Part shown: one piece after another, positions 16,701 through 29,700 of the stretch | Layout of the letters: every line of letters starts with the position of its first letter | Numbering within the stretch: the first letter of the stretch is position 1 | NCBI GenBank assembly: GCA_008694505.1 | Contig: VZDJ01000090.1 | Location: forward strand, 774,034 to 838,033 | From: Cyanoderma ruficeps | Taxonomy: Eukaryota > Chordata > Aves > Passeriformes > Timaliidae | Length of the DNA stretch: 64,000 bases | Direction: 5' to 3' | Made by a program: the position numbers and the translations under genes | Notes under the pieces: model-generated | The model's input: only the letters and a program-made list of their open reading frames with translations | Databases searched by the model: none | What the model was told of the DNA's origin: nothing

Positions 16701-17156
16701 CCATATATTCACAGTCTCTCACCTTTCCTGTCTCAGGTCACTTTGCAAGGTTCTGGAGTTTGCAGATGCTTAGGAAATTTGAAGGTTTTAGTTTTGAGTT
16801 CCTGAATGTGAGACAGCCCTTGTCGAAAGACTCCAGGCTCCTCCTCCACCTCTCAGATTTAGCCCTGGATGGCCAAGAAGTTGGCACTGAGAGGAGTTGA
16901 GTGAGAAGACCTTGTCTTCTTACTTCTGAGTGAGACAAACACGGTGAGGCAGTGAAGAAAGTTCCTGGTGTCACTGACTTCCACACTGTGCCCTTCTCCC
17001 GTTTCTCAGCTGCTGGGACACCACAGAGAAGAAAGCTGCACCCTCCCCATCACTACGGCTCTACCACACTAATACACTGCTCCAGGCCTCCGTGGTCCCA
17101 GTCCTCCCGTGACCTGCCAGGCCATGGTGTGTGACAGTCCACAGGGCCCTGTGCAC

Positions 17157-20100
17157 TCAGAACTCATCTCTGGCCCGTAGCACCTTGGGGTGCTGCTTCC
17201 TGTCCAAGCCAGGCTTCTGTCTCTGCTCCACAGGCTTGGCTGCACGGCTGGGAGCACGAGGCTCTGAGGAGGATCTGCTGCTGCGATCAGTTCCCTGATG
17301 TTTATCTCCATCAGGCTGGTCCTGCTCCACAGCCCTCTGCTCCATCAGCTCCTCTGCCTTCACCCGTTCCTGCAGCCATGGAGACAGAAATGATGTGAAT
17401 CCTCCCTGCTGGGGTCTCAACAAAACACATCCACCCGACCACTCCAGAGCCCAATCCCCCTTTGCAGGACCCATCACAGGCTGGCCCCTCCACCAGACAC
17501 CTCATCAGAGGCCAACCCTTAGCTGCTGCACTAGGCCCTGCCCCAGGGGAAAGCCCAAAAGCTGCTCCTGAGTGGGATTTGATCTCACTTGGAGGTAAGT
17601 GTTTGTTCAGCATGGCCATTCACCTGCTCGGCGTGCTCCTGGGAGTGTGTGTACCAGAGGGCAATGGCGCAGCGCCTTCCGCGGCCCACGGCCCACACGC
17701 CGTGGGGGTTCTCCTTGCCAGAGCTGAAGGCTACCAGCCTCCCACACTTGGGGTGCACCTCGGCCTGCCAGGAGAGAGATAGGAGACTGTGAATCCAGCA
17801 GACCCCTGCTCTGGAGTACACAGCCCTTCCACAGAGGTGGCACTGCCTCTGGGAATGTGGAAGAGCAAAGAGCTGCTAGGCATCTGCAGCCAGGCTATGA
17901 GTAAGGCCTTGGAGAGGGACAGAGAGGATCAATGGGACAACAAAGGTCACAGACACCCACAGACTGGAAGAGCCTAGAAAGTCTCAGCTAGGAAAGAGTC
18001 AAACTCTCCTCTGTCTGAGATTTGCCTCAATTTGCCTTTAGCTGCCCCTATTTGAATCTGCCACTGCACGAGCACTGGATTGTTTTTGGAGTGGTGGGAT
18101 CCAATAACCAACCAGTTTCCTCCTGCCCAAACTAAGTCTCACCCTCAGTAATCTCTCCCTCGTTTGGCAAGTCCCAGACTTACTGTGACAGTCACAGTGT
18201 CCATTTCAGTGAAGAAAAGGCCCCCGCCTTGGAAGTCATCATTGAGGTAGAGAATGCCACTGTGGACAAAAAGCAAGAGTACATATGTACAGTGAAGCTT
18301 ATTCCTCCCAGGTGTTTCCCCACACTCCTTGTCACAGGTTCAAAAGCAAGTGGACCAGTTAGCAGAAGAATCCATCTGAGGGTGTTAAATACAGCAGTGC
18401 CTAGCTCAGGGGAGTCCCTGAGCTGCAAACCACAGGAGGCTGGGAGAGTATGCCAGGGAATTAGCTCTACACGCTTGTCCCGTTTTATTTTGGTTTGTTC
18501 TTAATCCCCTGCAGCATGCATCTGTGGCACTGTTTGACAATGCCCTGGGCTTGATAGACCTTGTTTCTAACCTGTTGTTTATGTTTCAAGGTTGGGAATA
18601 ATCCAACTCCTGGAGGAGGAGACTGATCAGCAAAGAAAGCCATGTCCTAACAGCCAAGGAATTTCAGGGTAACGTTAGAATTAGAATGGCCAAAAAGAGG
18701 CCTGGTGCATGTAGAAATGGAAATTAAACCATGAAACTTCTTTACTAAAGTTATACAAAAAGAGAAGTAGACAGGCCACTGTACAGCCCAGGTGACACAA
18801 CAGTCAAGTAGGTGAAAGAATGGACCAGAAACTAGCCAGGTTCCTCTTGGCATTCAATTAAGCTGCTGATAGGAAACATCAGAGGAACAACAGAGGCTCT
18901 TAATTAAGGGGACTGAGAGGAAAAAATACAAATCATCACTGTGGTTGCTCAAGCAATGTTAAGGACAAAGTCCGTGAGAGGATTACCAGCCCTGAAACCC
19001 AGGAAGTTGTAGCTCTTCTGCCACAGGGTTTTAATAAGGCTGTGAAGCCAGGGTGGTGACATGAGTGGAGAAAAGCAAAGACAGCTCTCACACGTCCCAA
19101 GGGACAGGAAGGTAGGGATAATGGCTGAAGCATAAACAGTGTTATCCTGACCTCAATAGTCTGCTTTAGACTCCATTTCTGAGAAGGGTAATTGGAGGAC
19201 AAGAAGTAAATGGAAAATGGTCTTAAAATGTAACATAGGGGTACTAAAAGCAGATTGGGCTACCCACAAAATGTTTGAAAAAATAGTGAATTTTCCAAGG
19301 AAACACTACATACTCAATCTCAGCAGTTTGGACTCTGGCAAAAGGACTCAGAATGGAGCCAGGGGGGAAATTTCTAACGAAAAGAGAAGGTGAAGATGAG
19401 CATGAACAGCACACAGGGACCAGTGTACCACTGGCACCCAAAGGAGCACTGTGCACCCAGAGCAGCATCACTGGAACTTGTGGGGCCCTGGGTCCAATCC
19501 TGTTCAAGATTATCATTAATGCCCATAGCAGAGATCCACAGAAAAGATCCAGGAAGTTTGGAACACAGGGACTTCATTCAAAAGGACACTGTAAGAGCTC
19601 AGCCCTTGAGCTGGTGGGACAGTCACAACTGGAGCTGCAAGAGGACAGGGATGCTCCCAAAAATAGCTCTGTGGCATAGATTCTGGGAAGGTATTTTACC
19701 ATCCATTCAAGTGGAAGTCAGAGAACCTAGGGAACAGTGAAGGGACAGGATGGCTTTCTCACAGGAGGGACAGAGATCTAACTAGTTACACGACGAAGTC
19801 TGGTCACTTTACAATCTGGTAAACACAGGTATCCGAAGGGAAACAACTCAGTGATAATGGAATTCCCTCTAAGTCCCATATCCTCATCATAGCTGCTTCG
19901 AGGTTTCTGCACTGGATACAATCATCATTCCAAGAAAAGAGAAGTAAAATTTCTGGATGCTCAAGGATGAGATGGCAAGTAGGAGGAATCAGCTGTAGTG
20001 AACTGACCTCATCTGGCTGCAGTGTGCAACAACTGGCAAAACCATTAAACTGTATCTCAGGTTCTTTCACAGAGGAGTAACAAAACCTGCCACAGGCTGG

Positions 20101-23100
20101 AAAAAACATAAACTCTCATGTGGAATGGAAAAAACCCAGCACAAAGTATTTGCAGTGAATCTTGAGAGAATAGCCACTGAAGTACACTGACTGCTCAAAC
20201 AAAAGGAACCCAAGGAGCTTCACTATCCCTTTCCCGTAATTCACAGAATCCTGTAAAAGATGGGACTCGACTATGAGAAACAGCCTGTCAAAAGGGCTGG
20301 CAGCTGACTGTAGCACTGTGGTAGACCCACAAGATAACAACTTGATATCATGGTTCTAATCTGTGCAGCCTCCCAGCCTCCTTCTGATCTGTTAAAGCTG
20401 GCTGTGTAAGGGAGGAGGGAAAAAGGGCACATCTTCCCAGCCTAGGGAAGGTGTTTCACACCTCACTCTGAAGCTGCTGATGCAGCCTTCTGCCTGATGC
20501 TATAGTCCTGGATGCCTTTGAGCCAACCATCACCTGGTTTCTAAGAGCTAAGTTCATCCTCTGATGGAGCCAGGGATATCTGCACATGATCTAATGCAGG
20601 TGCTCTTACCTGTAGTCCCTGTACACATAGGCAGGAGGCTCCTTCCAGCACTCTTGTCCTTCAGGATCCAAGAGACAATTATCAGCATGGACAGGGTGAC
20701 TAAGATCCAGGCGACCTTCCTGTTCCCCTGAAAATATGCAAAAAGGAATATGGGGATTTTCAGTTTCAAGAAAGAATAAAGCAGAGAGAAAGGGGTACAG
20801 TGAGAATAAAGGGAGGACAGTCTCCTGAGAGCACGTAGCTGGGAGTGAGGAGACTCTTTGGGAGACAGGGACTAACGGGATGAAAGGTTCTTTACCGTCT
20901 ATAGCTGTGCGACACACAAGGTGTGTGAATGAAAAATGGAGTTTCTTTCCAGGAGTAAAATAGGACTCTATGATTTGCCGAGATTTCTCACTAGCCTGCA
21001 GAAGCAATTTGGCATCTCTCCATTCCACGTCCCCATTTTGGGCCAGCTACGAGTGAAAAACAAGTCTGTTACAATACTTACAAAGACACTCTAAGCGATG
21101 ATACACGTACACAGCACAGAAGAAGAGGCCTTTGTAAAGTCCCGTGGTCACTCGGGCAAGAAAAGAAGACTTTTTCTCATTTAAATATAACTCAGGAGTA
21201 CAACTGTACAGCACAGCAATTATTTCCTTCTCCTTGGCCCATGAAGGCACATCTGGAAAGCTGCATCATTTTGGGTCTCCCACTACAAAAGAGATACTAG
21301 GAGACTTAAGTAAGTCCTGAATGAAGAGTGCTAATACAGCAGGAATGTTGGAGCACATGACTGTGGAGTCTTTCAGCCACTCAGTGTAATACCCAGGGTC
21401 TGGCCTTGGCAAGACACACCCCAGCTACCCCTCCTGCATGAGGGGATACTTCCCATGTGCTCTGTACACAATGGTTTGGTCCGTTCTGTCTCCCCCTCAA
21501 TGACCTTGGCCTTGTGGTTCCTTGCCCCTCGGTGTGTGTCCATCGCCTTCAGGTCAATGCCCTTACCTGCCCTTTGCCCCGTCTCCAGACCCTCTGCTTA
21601 AGGGGAGACGGAGGTGGGGCTCTCTCTCTCGCCTTTTGGCCTTCCCTCTCTTCACCTTCTTCTCCCACCCTGGCTCGGGGTGGGGGGGGGGGCGGGGAAG
21701 AGAAATAAAATGGACCCTCCTGCTTAAGGAAAGAGACTTGTCTCGTCTGTTTCCCTGCCGGCGCCTGCACCTCCCTGGACACGCTGTACACTGTAGCCGC
21801 GCGATGCAACACATGACTTAGAAAAACAGGCTGAAAGATTTGGCTTTCTTCAGTCTAGAGAAGAGCAGGCCAAAGGAATACCCAAGAACAGCCTCCTGTC
21901 ACCCAACAGGGGGTTACAGAGGAGATGGAGACAGTGTCTCCTCAGAGACACACAATGAAAAGAGGCAGCAGACAAAAGCTGCAGCAAGGGAAATTTTGGC
22001 TAGAGATGAAGAAAAATTTCACCCTCACAGGACTGGTACAACACCAAAAAAGGTGCCCAGAGGTGGAGAATCTGCACCCTTGGAAATGTTCAGAACTTGC
22101 CTATGCAAAGAATTGAGGGATTTCATCTAGCTTTGGAATTAGACATGCTGCAAGCTGGAGGTCAGATTAGAGATCTCAAGAGGCTCCTTCTACTTTAACT
22201 TATTCTCCAGCTCTAAACTAAGCATATCTGTAAGGCCACCTCACAGGGACAAGCAGTCCCAAAACCCTGCCTCACAGAAGAGAAAGCACTTGTCAAGCCC
22301 TCTACATACAACATCCCTGAATGTGACTGAGGAGGAAGCAGGTCAGAGGAGACCACAAGTGTTGTGAGGGAGACAGCACACTCATAATAGCACCCAGAGT
22401 GCAGTTCACAGAAGAAAACACTCAGGTGGCAAACTCTCTTTCTGGACAATTAAGAAGGCAGCAGACTCACAGATGAATTTTACCTGCATGGCCTTCAAAA
22501 CAGTTAACCCTTCAAATCTCTCATGTGGGGTGTGAGGCGACCGTCTTGCTCGGTATCCATCTGCTGCTTCCCCTGCTGCCTGGAATACAAGGATACAGAT
22601 GACATGCATTAGGCTGCCACCTCTCCTCCATGGAAACCCTACTGCCCAGTCTGCTGAGGAGGAAAGTACACACACAGCAGTTCTTACAGCATCCTGGCCT
22701 CACCTTTGTCAGTCGGAGAAGGTCCTTACACTCAGACTCCGTCAGCACTCTGTCGAACACAACCCTCTGCGACCCATTCATCTGCTGGGAATCCATCGTG
22801 ACAGCAATACCCTCAAAAGGCAAAGGACCTGTTGAGAAGCAAAGCACAGACAGGCATGAGCAAGCTTTGGACAAGAATCCCACAGACACCAACACCCAGC
22901 CTGGATAAGGAAGTGGAGAGACACTATACATTCTCTGAGAAGACAGGACAGTTCCCCAGGAGTGCCCGCTCCTCGCAGACCCCTCACATGCTTCAGGGGA
23001 ACCAGAGCATCAGCTGAGGAAGCTGGCCTACAGCACGTGCTTCAGGAGCCAGCAGAGACTTGGGACTTGCTGGGAGAGCAGCAGGGAGCTGGGGGAACTT

Positions 23101-26100
23101 GAGTGCACAGTGGATTGCAGCAGCAGAACAGGTCCAGCCTACTGGAATGAGGCTCTGGAGAAAAGAAGCAGGCAAACACCTCCATCAACCCTCCTTTCAA
23201 TCATCTTTTATCAACATCTTATCCCAGAATTATCTCTGGTGAATCTTTCTGCTTTCTTCATCCCCAAAGAGAAGCACTGGATATTAGCTAATGATTCAGC
23301 TTTTTCATCTTGGGCCTTTTTTCCCACCCCCTCTGACCCCTGGATGATGAGGAATGCCAAGGCACTCAGGATCTTAGAAGGGCTCTGCTCTCACATGCGC
23401 CACAGCAGAGAACCACTTCGGGGCATTTTAAGCAAAGAATCCATGACAGAGCCCTTCAAGAGGCTCTGTATCCAAATGTAAGAATAGAGGACCAGCAACA
23501 ACCCGAGATGCTGCACTGCAGTCTGTATCATTCAGCCACAAACCCTTTGGATTTCTGTTTTTCAGGGAAAGACTTGCCCAAGCTACATTGTCTGCTTCCA
23601 GTTTCCATTTCCTGGCCCCTCCCTTCATGTCCCTTTCAGAAAAATGTTGATTGAAGTTGGGCTGGTGGAGCTGAACCAGGTTTGGTGTAGACACTCCTGG
23701 CACACTGAACAGGGATCTCATCCACAGGCTTGTCACACACTCAGGCTGTTCTCAGCTTCTCCAGCCACAGTGCCCTTTGAGTTTGCATGCCAGAGATGCA
23801 CACAGTGAGATTTTGCAAGATTACACATGCATCAAAGAGGAAGAAAAGAACAGTGAGAAGACTTGCTGAGCCATCCAAGTCTGCATCTAAGCTAGCATTC
23901 AAATGTCTGAGGATGGAAGACAGCACTTAGCCTGAGTAAGCCTGGCTGACTGCATCCAAGACCTCCTCAAGCTCTTTTACTCACCCCTCTTCTCCCTCTC
24001 TTCCACATCCAGAGTTTCCTGCTTTTGCTTCTCCTGATCCTCTCTCGGGAGCAAGGGAAAAACAGAGACCAGGGCTGTCAGTACACAGAGCTATGCCCAA
24101 CCCTCCTCTGTAGTAGCATTTCACATCCTTTCAGTTCCTTTTGTGCCCATTTCTCTACATATTACTGTTCCTTGTACCACCCCTACTTATACTGCAGTCC
24201 TAGATGACATGCTCAGTCTTACCTGTATTTCTCCTTTAGGTTTTCAGGAATCAGCTCATCTGGAGTCCAAAGATCCTGTAGGAAAAAAACACAGGTGGTT
24301 CAGTACACAACAAACCTTGCACTGCTTCTTCAGTGAGTATCAAACCAACCACTGTGGCCCCCTTCTCAGGACAGACAAATTAAACCAATGCTTATTGGCT
24401 TAACCAATATGGTTACAGCAGCAATTCCAAATTAACTTCAGTCCTGAAGCAGCAGAAAGGCCTTAAGGATCCACTTCATAAGGACTTGGGGGTCTTTCTC
24501 ATCAGCATCTGATCCTTTCTGGATCACAGCCTACTAAAGTGAATTCTGACTACTGTGATTGTGACCAACTGGTGAAACCACGGCAGGAAGATTAAGATGA
24601 TACTGTCACTTACAGGGTCATTAAAAGTTTCTCCCAGATGCTCCACTGCATAATAAATCAACTTCTTCTCCATCAAAGATCTCTGCACATAATGCTGAAT
24701 ACTCTAAGGAAGCAAAAGAGACTGTCAAACAATCACCTCACAAAAGACAACCCCATCCCTGCTCAGGGCACAAGCCTGTCCCATCACCCTGCTGTGCACA
24801 ATTAAAGCCCCTTTTTGTCCTGAAGGGACACTGACTGTGACGGACCAGAAGCAAACTCCAGTTTCTTCAGTCCTGGCCTTGGCACATGTCTGCAGTGAAA
24901 CACCTTTCCCTTTTTGTGTCTTGGACTCTGATCCTGTCCTGTGGGAACAGGGGAGGATTGAAAAGGACAGACCTGGAGTTGTAACTACCTGTCGGGCTGT
25001 GACAGCTGCGTCCTCTCCCAGTTCTGTGCGATACTGTTTCATTTTCTCCAACATGGGCTCATCCGTGGGATAGAAGAGCAAGTAGGAAGCAGCACATTCA
25101 GCAGCCAGTGTCTGGTTCCCAACTTGGGCAGGGACAGAAGAGAACACACATGTCTCTGAAAGGCTTGAGCAGTGAATGTGTACAGGCCAGCAGCACCTGG
25201 TGTCCCTGTCAGGATCTGGCAGCTGGCCTTACACCAAGTACACATCAACCCCCACCCAGGTAAGGCTTCCAGCCAACAATGGGAATGATCCTGGTACAGA
25301 ACAGGCATGCCTTTAACACTTATTGGGAGCTGGTTTAGAAGAAACACATTAAAAGCAAGTATATTTTGAAATATACTTCCCACAGGCAAAAGACAAGATG
25401 AGGGGTCTAGCAGCTTCTCTGAGATACAAGTGGTCTGACAGAGGAAATAAACAGCTGGGTCAGTGTGGGGAGGAGCAGGGGTGTGCAAAAGAAGGGCTGA
25501 GGGATGTGATGTGTGAAAGTGACAGGATGACCAGTGTCATGACAGGCCATCAGTTCAGTGAGGGCAGGTAGGGCTGCCTCAGAAGGAACACCACTGCTGA
25601 GGGGAGATGCATATGTAGCCTCCAGGCAGGAAGTGGGAGCCTGGTCTGGAGCCAGGTACTGAAAAGGAGGGTATAAAACACTCAGCAAACAGTTGGAACA
25701 AGGTGCTGAAAAAGTGTGCTGGAGGAAAGACATGGGAACAGCCTCCCATCACAGAACCTGGGCAACGAGACTGAAGAAGACCACAAGGGACATCTCCCAA
25801 GGCGGCCACAGACTTGAACAGAGGTTCTGGGAAGAGTTAAGGGGCAAACAGAAGTAGAGCTCAGGTCAGTGTGCCACTTTTCCCCCGACAAGCTGCCCTC
25901 CAGGATCAGAGGCAAAGGGCAAGTGTAGGGGTGCCACAGCATAACCTGCTGGTTTGTGGCTCTGCTCACCCTGGCTGTAGGCAAACTGCAGTAAATCAAG
26001 ATGAGAGGGTATGAAATCTTCTGTGGCAGAAATTCTCCCCGGCTTCGTGGCAATTTCCAGGACGCACTGCTGCCTGCACTTCAAAACCTGAATATAATGG

Positions 26101-28296
26101 GCTGCAAGAGAGAGGAGCAAGAAAGGCAGTAGCCCACACTTCTTTCAGACAGGAGTGCTGGGAGATGGGATGTGCCCAGTGTGGGGAGCACAGCCCTCCT
26201 ACCCAATCCTCGGTGCCTCTAACACTACCTGCGATGGCTTCATACAGGCCAGGTTGCATTTTCTCCTCCTCGTCCTCATCCTCCCAAGGCCCTTCACACA
26301 GGGCACGACACTCTTCCAGTGCTGACAGGGCCTCTGAGAGTGACTCCTCCAGCCTGGCCACAGCCTGCAGGTACTCATCTGCATCATAGTGCTGCACACC
26401 AGTCTCATATGCTTCCTGTGAAGGACAGATCCAGGTCCCTTCATCAGTGTGTGTGACACCAAAGGATGCCCCAAGACTTCTGAGTCACTCACAGGGTGGC
26501 GCTGACATATAGGGGCCTGCCTGCTCATGCACTGTCAACCACACAGTGACAGCAAATCCTAGAGTTAAGCCAAATAACTGTCATCAAAAACTCTCTCTGT
26601 CACACTTGCACTGGTTTGTCCTCACGTTGAAGAGAAGGCTGCAGGGAGATCTTCCTGCAGCCTCTCAGACACAAAGGGGTCTGAGCAAGGCTTTTGACCA
26701 AGGCCTGTAGTGACAGAACAAGGGGCAACAGCATTAAAATGAAAAAGCATTTTGACAGAAGATAAAATATTTGTTGGATTGCAGATAAGATACTTTTATG
26801 ATGACTGTAGTGAGACACTGAAGCAGGTTGCCCAGAGATGCTGTGGATGTCCCATCCCACAAAGTGTTCCAAGGCTAGGTTGGATGGGGCTTTGAGCAAC
26901 CTAATCTAGTGGAAGGTGTCCCTGCCTATGGCAGGGGACTTGGATTAGATGATCATTAAAGGTCCCTTCTGGGCTAAATCTATGATCCTGTGTACGGGGG
27001 CCCTGTCTCAAGCCATAGCCTTTGTGTGGGAACAGATCAGGGTCCCAGATCGGTCCCTAGGGTGGAAAAAGAGCTGCTCATGCGTGGCTCTGCACAGAGT
27101 CCTCACCCAGTGTGGCGTGGCCTCCAGGTCCTGGAAGCTGTCTGCCTTCACCCCTGACATACGCCGGTACTTCTCGATGTCCTCCCGCATTTGGAGGTGC
27201 TGGGGATTAGCGACGAAGAAGGTGTGAGCGGCAGAGACGGCCTGATCCAGCTTCTTCAGCTGCAGAGAAAAGGCAGCAGTGCCTGTCATGCTCCTGCAGC
27301 TCTCTGCTGTTCAAACCCACCCCTCACCCCAGTTGCTTCCCAGGTTCACAGAATCACAGAATTACAGAATGGGTCAGATTGGAAGAGACCACACTGGGTC
27401 ATCTGCTCCAACCTCCGAGCACAAGCAGGGCCGTCCTACAGCACATGGCACCAGATTGCATCCAGATGGCTTTGGAATGTCTCCGGTGAGGGAGATTCCA
27501 CAACTGCTCAGGGCAATCTGTTCCAGTGCATGGTCACCCGCGTGATAAAGTCCTTCCTAATATTCCACCTAAAGGCGAAACTTCCTGCGCATCAGTTTCT
27601 GCCTGTTGCCTCTTGTGGTGGCTGGCACCAGTGAAAGGAACCTGGCTCCATTCCCTTGGCAACACCCTCGTAGATATTTATGCGCATCAATAAGGTTCCC
27701 TCTCGGTTGTCTCCTCTCGAGGCTCAGGGAAAGGCGTTCAGGGAAAGGCGCTCACCCTCTCGGCTTCCCGGCGACCCTCCAGGAGAGCCGTGCCACGCCG
27801 GCCCCCTGCCCTGCGCGACAGCATCCCCGGAGGTGGTAACTCCCACCCCGCTGGGGCGAGCCCACCCCCGGGGGCCGGTGCCCACCTGGAAGAAGGCCAC
27901 CTGGAGGTAGTTGTAGGGCTCCCTGCGCTCGAAGTCGCGGCGCACGGCGCGGCTGGCGCGGTGCGCGGAGGGCGCGGGGCGCAGCCGCCGCCCCAGGCAG
28001 CGCTGCAGGCACCCGGCTCGCTGCAGCACCGGCCCGAGCAGCGCGGCCTCCCAGCGCCCGGGCCCGCCGGGGAAGGGCTCCTCCCGGGCGCAGGCGGCGC
28101 GGCAGGCGCGGCGGGCCGCCCGCAGCCCCGCGTAGCTGTGCAGGGCGCGCTGCAGCAGCTCGGCCGCCCGCGCCCAGTCCCGGGCCAGGTACGCCCGCAC
28201 CCCGTCCGCGTACAGCAGGTCGAACGGCACCAGCCGGCCCGGCGACGTGGCGGCCGCGGCGGCGGCGAGGAGGCTGAGGCACAGCAGCGAGGCCAT
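17157..28296 (-). CDS. P3H3: P3H3 (LEPREL2), prolyl 3-hydroxylase 3, fifteen coding exons
   Basis: Exons are 27886-28296, 27107-27259, 26229-26415, 25970-26101, 24989-25122, 24614-24703, 24223-24275, 23985-24043, 22704-22828, 22484-22579, 20896-21046, 20610-20727, 18184-18259, 17624-17764 and 17157-17369, for 712 residues (human 736). A signal peptide (MASLLCLSLLAAAAAATSPG) is followed by a TPR-like half with four CxxxC motifs (CRAAC, CLQRC, CRALC, CRQQC). The C-terminal half is a 2-oxoglutarate/Fe(II) dioxygenase: HxD at about H544/D546 (VHADN), the distal histidine at about H616 (NPHGV), and basic residues (RGRR) nearby for 2-oxoglutarate. The 70-residue spacing from D to H is as in the family. 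Family members act on collagen in the ER, and P3H3 works with lysyl hydroxylase complexes. The last four residues are RDEF, an unusual ER-retrieval variant. Introns hold CR1 copies and an LTR-like segment. Confidence 0.97.
21440..21820 (+). mobile_element. LTR-like segment in P3H3 intron 10
   Basis: A GC-rich, pyrimidine-rich stretch contains AATAAA at 21704-21709. It is followed by a CpG-bearing tail ('cttgtctcgtctg', 'gccggcgcctgcacc') like an LTR R-U5 end. A run of G lies just before the signal. No terminal repeats were fixed, so the borders are approximate and the family is unknown. Confidence 0.3.
21815..22160 (+). mobile_element. CR1-type LINE 3' fragment in P3H3 intron 10
   Basis: It is a diverged sense CR1 copy with 'ttcagtctagagaagagcagg', then 'gaaaaatttcaccctcac' and 'cttggaaatgttcagaacttgcct'. 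These are in the order expected for the CR1 3' end. Confidence 0.6.
26745..26995 (+). mobile_element. CR1-type LINE 3' fragment in P3H3 intron 2
   Basis: The segment carries 'gaagcaggttgcccagaga', 'ttggatggggctttgagcaa' and 'ggtcccttctgggctaaat', closing with 'tctatgatcctgtg'. This is a typical CR1 3' end in sense orientation. Confidence 0.8.
27340..27690 (-). mobile_element. CR1-type LINE 3' fragment (antisense) in P3H3 intron 1
   Basis: It begins with the reverse complement of the CR1 terminal repeats ('cacagaatcacagaattac') and 'gattggaagagacc'. It continues through 'aagtccttcctaatattcc' to 'aaggttccctctcgg', and ends about 200 bp from P3H3 exon 1. Confidence 0.8.
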
Positions 28297-28560
28297 GGCT
28301 TCGGGAGGAGAAGGCGGAGGAAGAGGAGAAGGGGTCCGGCACGGGCGGGCGTCCTGGCGGGCCCCGGGCTCGGCCCACCCCGGGGGCGGCGCCGGTCCGG
28401 GGCCGCGGTGGGCGGGCAGGCTCGGCCCCGGTCCTGCTGCGCCGGCCGAGTGCCGCCGCCGCCCCGGGGACTGGCGGAGCTGCTGCCGCTGGGCCCGGTG
28501 TGGCCCCTGATCCGGGCGGCCCCCCCAGCGCGAACCCTCCCTTTGGGGTGGGTCACCCCC
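27840..28560. promoter_or_regulatory. CpG island at P3H3 promoter and first exon
   Basis: The block is very G+C- and CpG-rich. It covers coding exon 1 (27886-28296) and the proximal 5' flank. The transcription start is probably shortly right of 28296. No TATA box is obvious. Large open frames on both strands here come from base composition. Confidence 0.8.
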
Positions 28561-29654
28561 AACGCCTCCAACGAAGCCTCTTCTTGGAGTCGCGCTTGGA
28601 CACTTCATACTCCCATCACGTGGAGAACTGCTCTGGGGGTGAAGGGCTACAACCTGTCTCCCTCTGACACTGCCTCCCCTCTGACACTGCCAAACCTTTG
28701 CCCATGGCTGGAACTACAGCCAGCACCGGCCAGAAGGTCCATCTCCCACACACTACTTTTGCACCTCCCTGCTGAGAGTTGTGTCTGGGGCAGGAGCCTG
28801 CTCCACACCTCACCACTCCCAGCTTGGATGGTGTGAGCAGTCGAGGAGCACATCCTCCAGAAGCCTCTGTCAGCTTGCCTGTTTGGCTGAGAAGTTTGGG
28901 CCATCTGAAGTTTCACACGAGATTTGCGCTGGAATCAACAGTTTGCACTGGTGAAATAAGATGTTAAGGGTCAGAGTCTTCTTGGAGAGAATCTAATTCT
29001 TTCCAAGCCTGGAGTTGCCTCAAAACAAAACCTTTTGCTGAGCAATGTTAGAAACCCGAGGCCTCTCCTGCTTAGCACCACGTCTGAAATGGACAGAAGA
29101 CCTTTCACCCAGTCTCCCATGACAACTCCTCGAAGGGCATCATTCCCTTTCCTGGGCTGCTAAGCATCTGCTGCCTTTCAGAGGAACTGACAAGGAAGGA
29201 TGGAGAGGGAGGAAAGGAGCCTCGCACATTCTGCGTTTCCCTTCCACAAGCCTGTGAAGCTTCATTAAACATCGGGCCAATCATTTTGTTTCTATGGAAA
29301 CAAAATTATTACTAATATAGTATTTTAAAAACAGACACACGATTGACACTCCAAATATAGAATTTTAATACCATTCTGCGCCTGCCTTGTCTCTTAGGGC
29401 AGAGCGGATGCGAGGGTGGAGTTCACAAAGGGACGGGACTGGCAAGGGTGCCATTTGGCGGTGGCAGCGGTGGATGTGTTTGTAACCTGAGAGCAGGCAC
29501 AGGCTGTCTGTCCATCCGTTGTGCTCCCTCCTGCGGATCTGTCCCACTTCTTTTTCCCCCACCAGCATGGGGTGCCATGTTTTCTGCCTGCTGGCGAGAA
29601 AGATGAGAATGCAAATTAGTGATCGGGTCCTGGGGCAAAGGGAACGCTTGAAGT

Positions 29655-29660
29655 TTTATT
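29655..29660 (-). terminator. GPR162 polyadenylation signal
   Basis: Plus-strand TTTATT reads AATAAA on the minus strand. It lies only about 45 bases past the GPR162 stop and about 1.36 kb before the P3H3 start codon. Positions 28561-29650 between the two genes show nothing else recognisable. Confidence 0.55.
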
Positions 29661-29700
29661 TAAAAACTGTGATGGCACTGAATGTGTTCGATGCTGTCTC

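Larger units (their letters stand above)
10334..17156. other. GNB3-P3H3 interval: no coding gene seen
   Basis: No open frame here shows a recognisable family or exon-like borders. The interval should hold the non-coding first exon(s) and promoter of GNB3, and the 3' UTR of P3H3. It includes an ancient CR1-like fragment (about 11020-11545), a MEF2-type site (CTAAATATAG, 13132-13141) and a cluster of homeodomain-type sites with a CRE (15622-15733). Confidence 0.6.

Noticed and set aside
19353..19679. Reverse-transcriptase-like phrase (GALGPILFK) in a P3H3 intron, resembling CR1 ORF2
   Set aside because: The match is a few residues only and the flanking frame shows no other polymerase motif. 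It is too weak to annotate without a search.
27724..28608. Upstream extension of the P3H3 first exon frame beyond 28296
   Set aside because: The added residues are GC-driven. The ATG at 28296 is followed at once by a good signal peptide and the family sequence.
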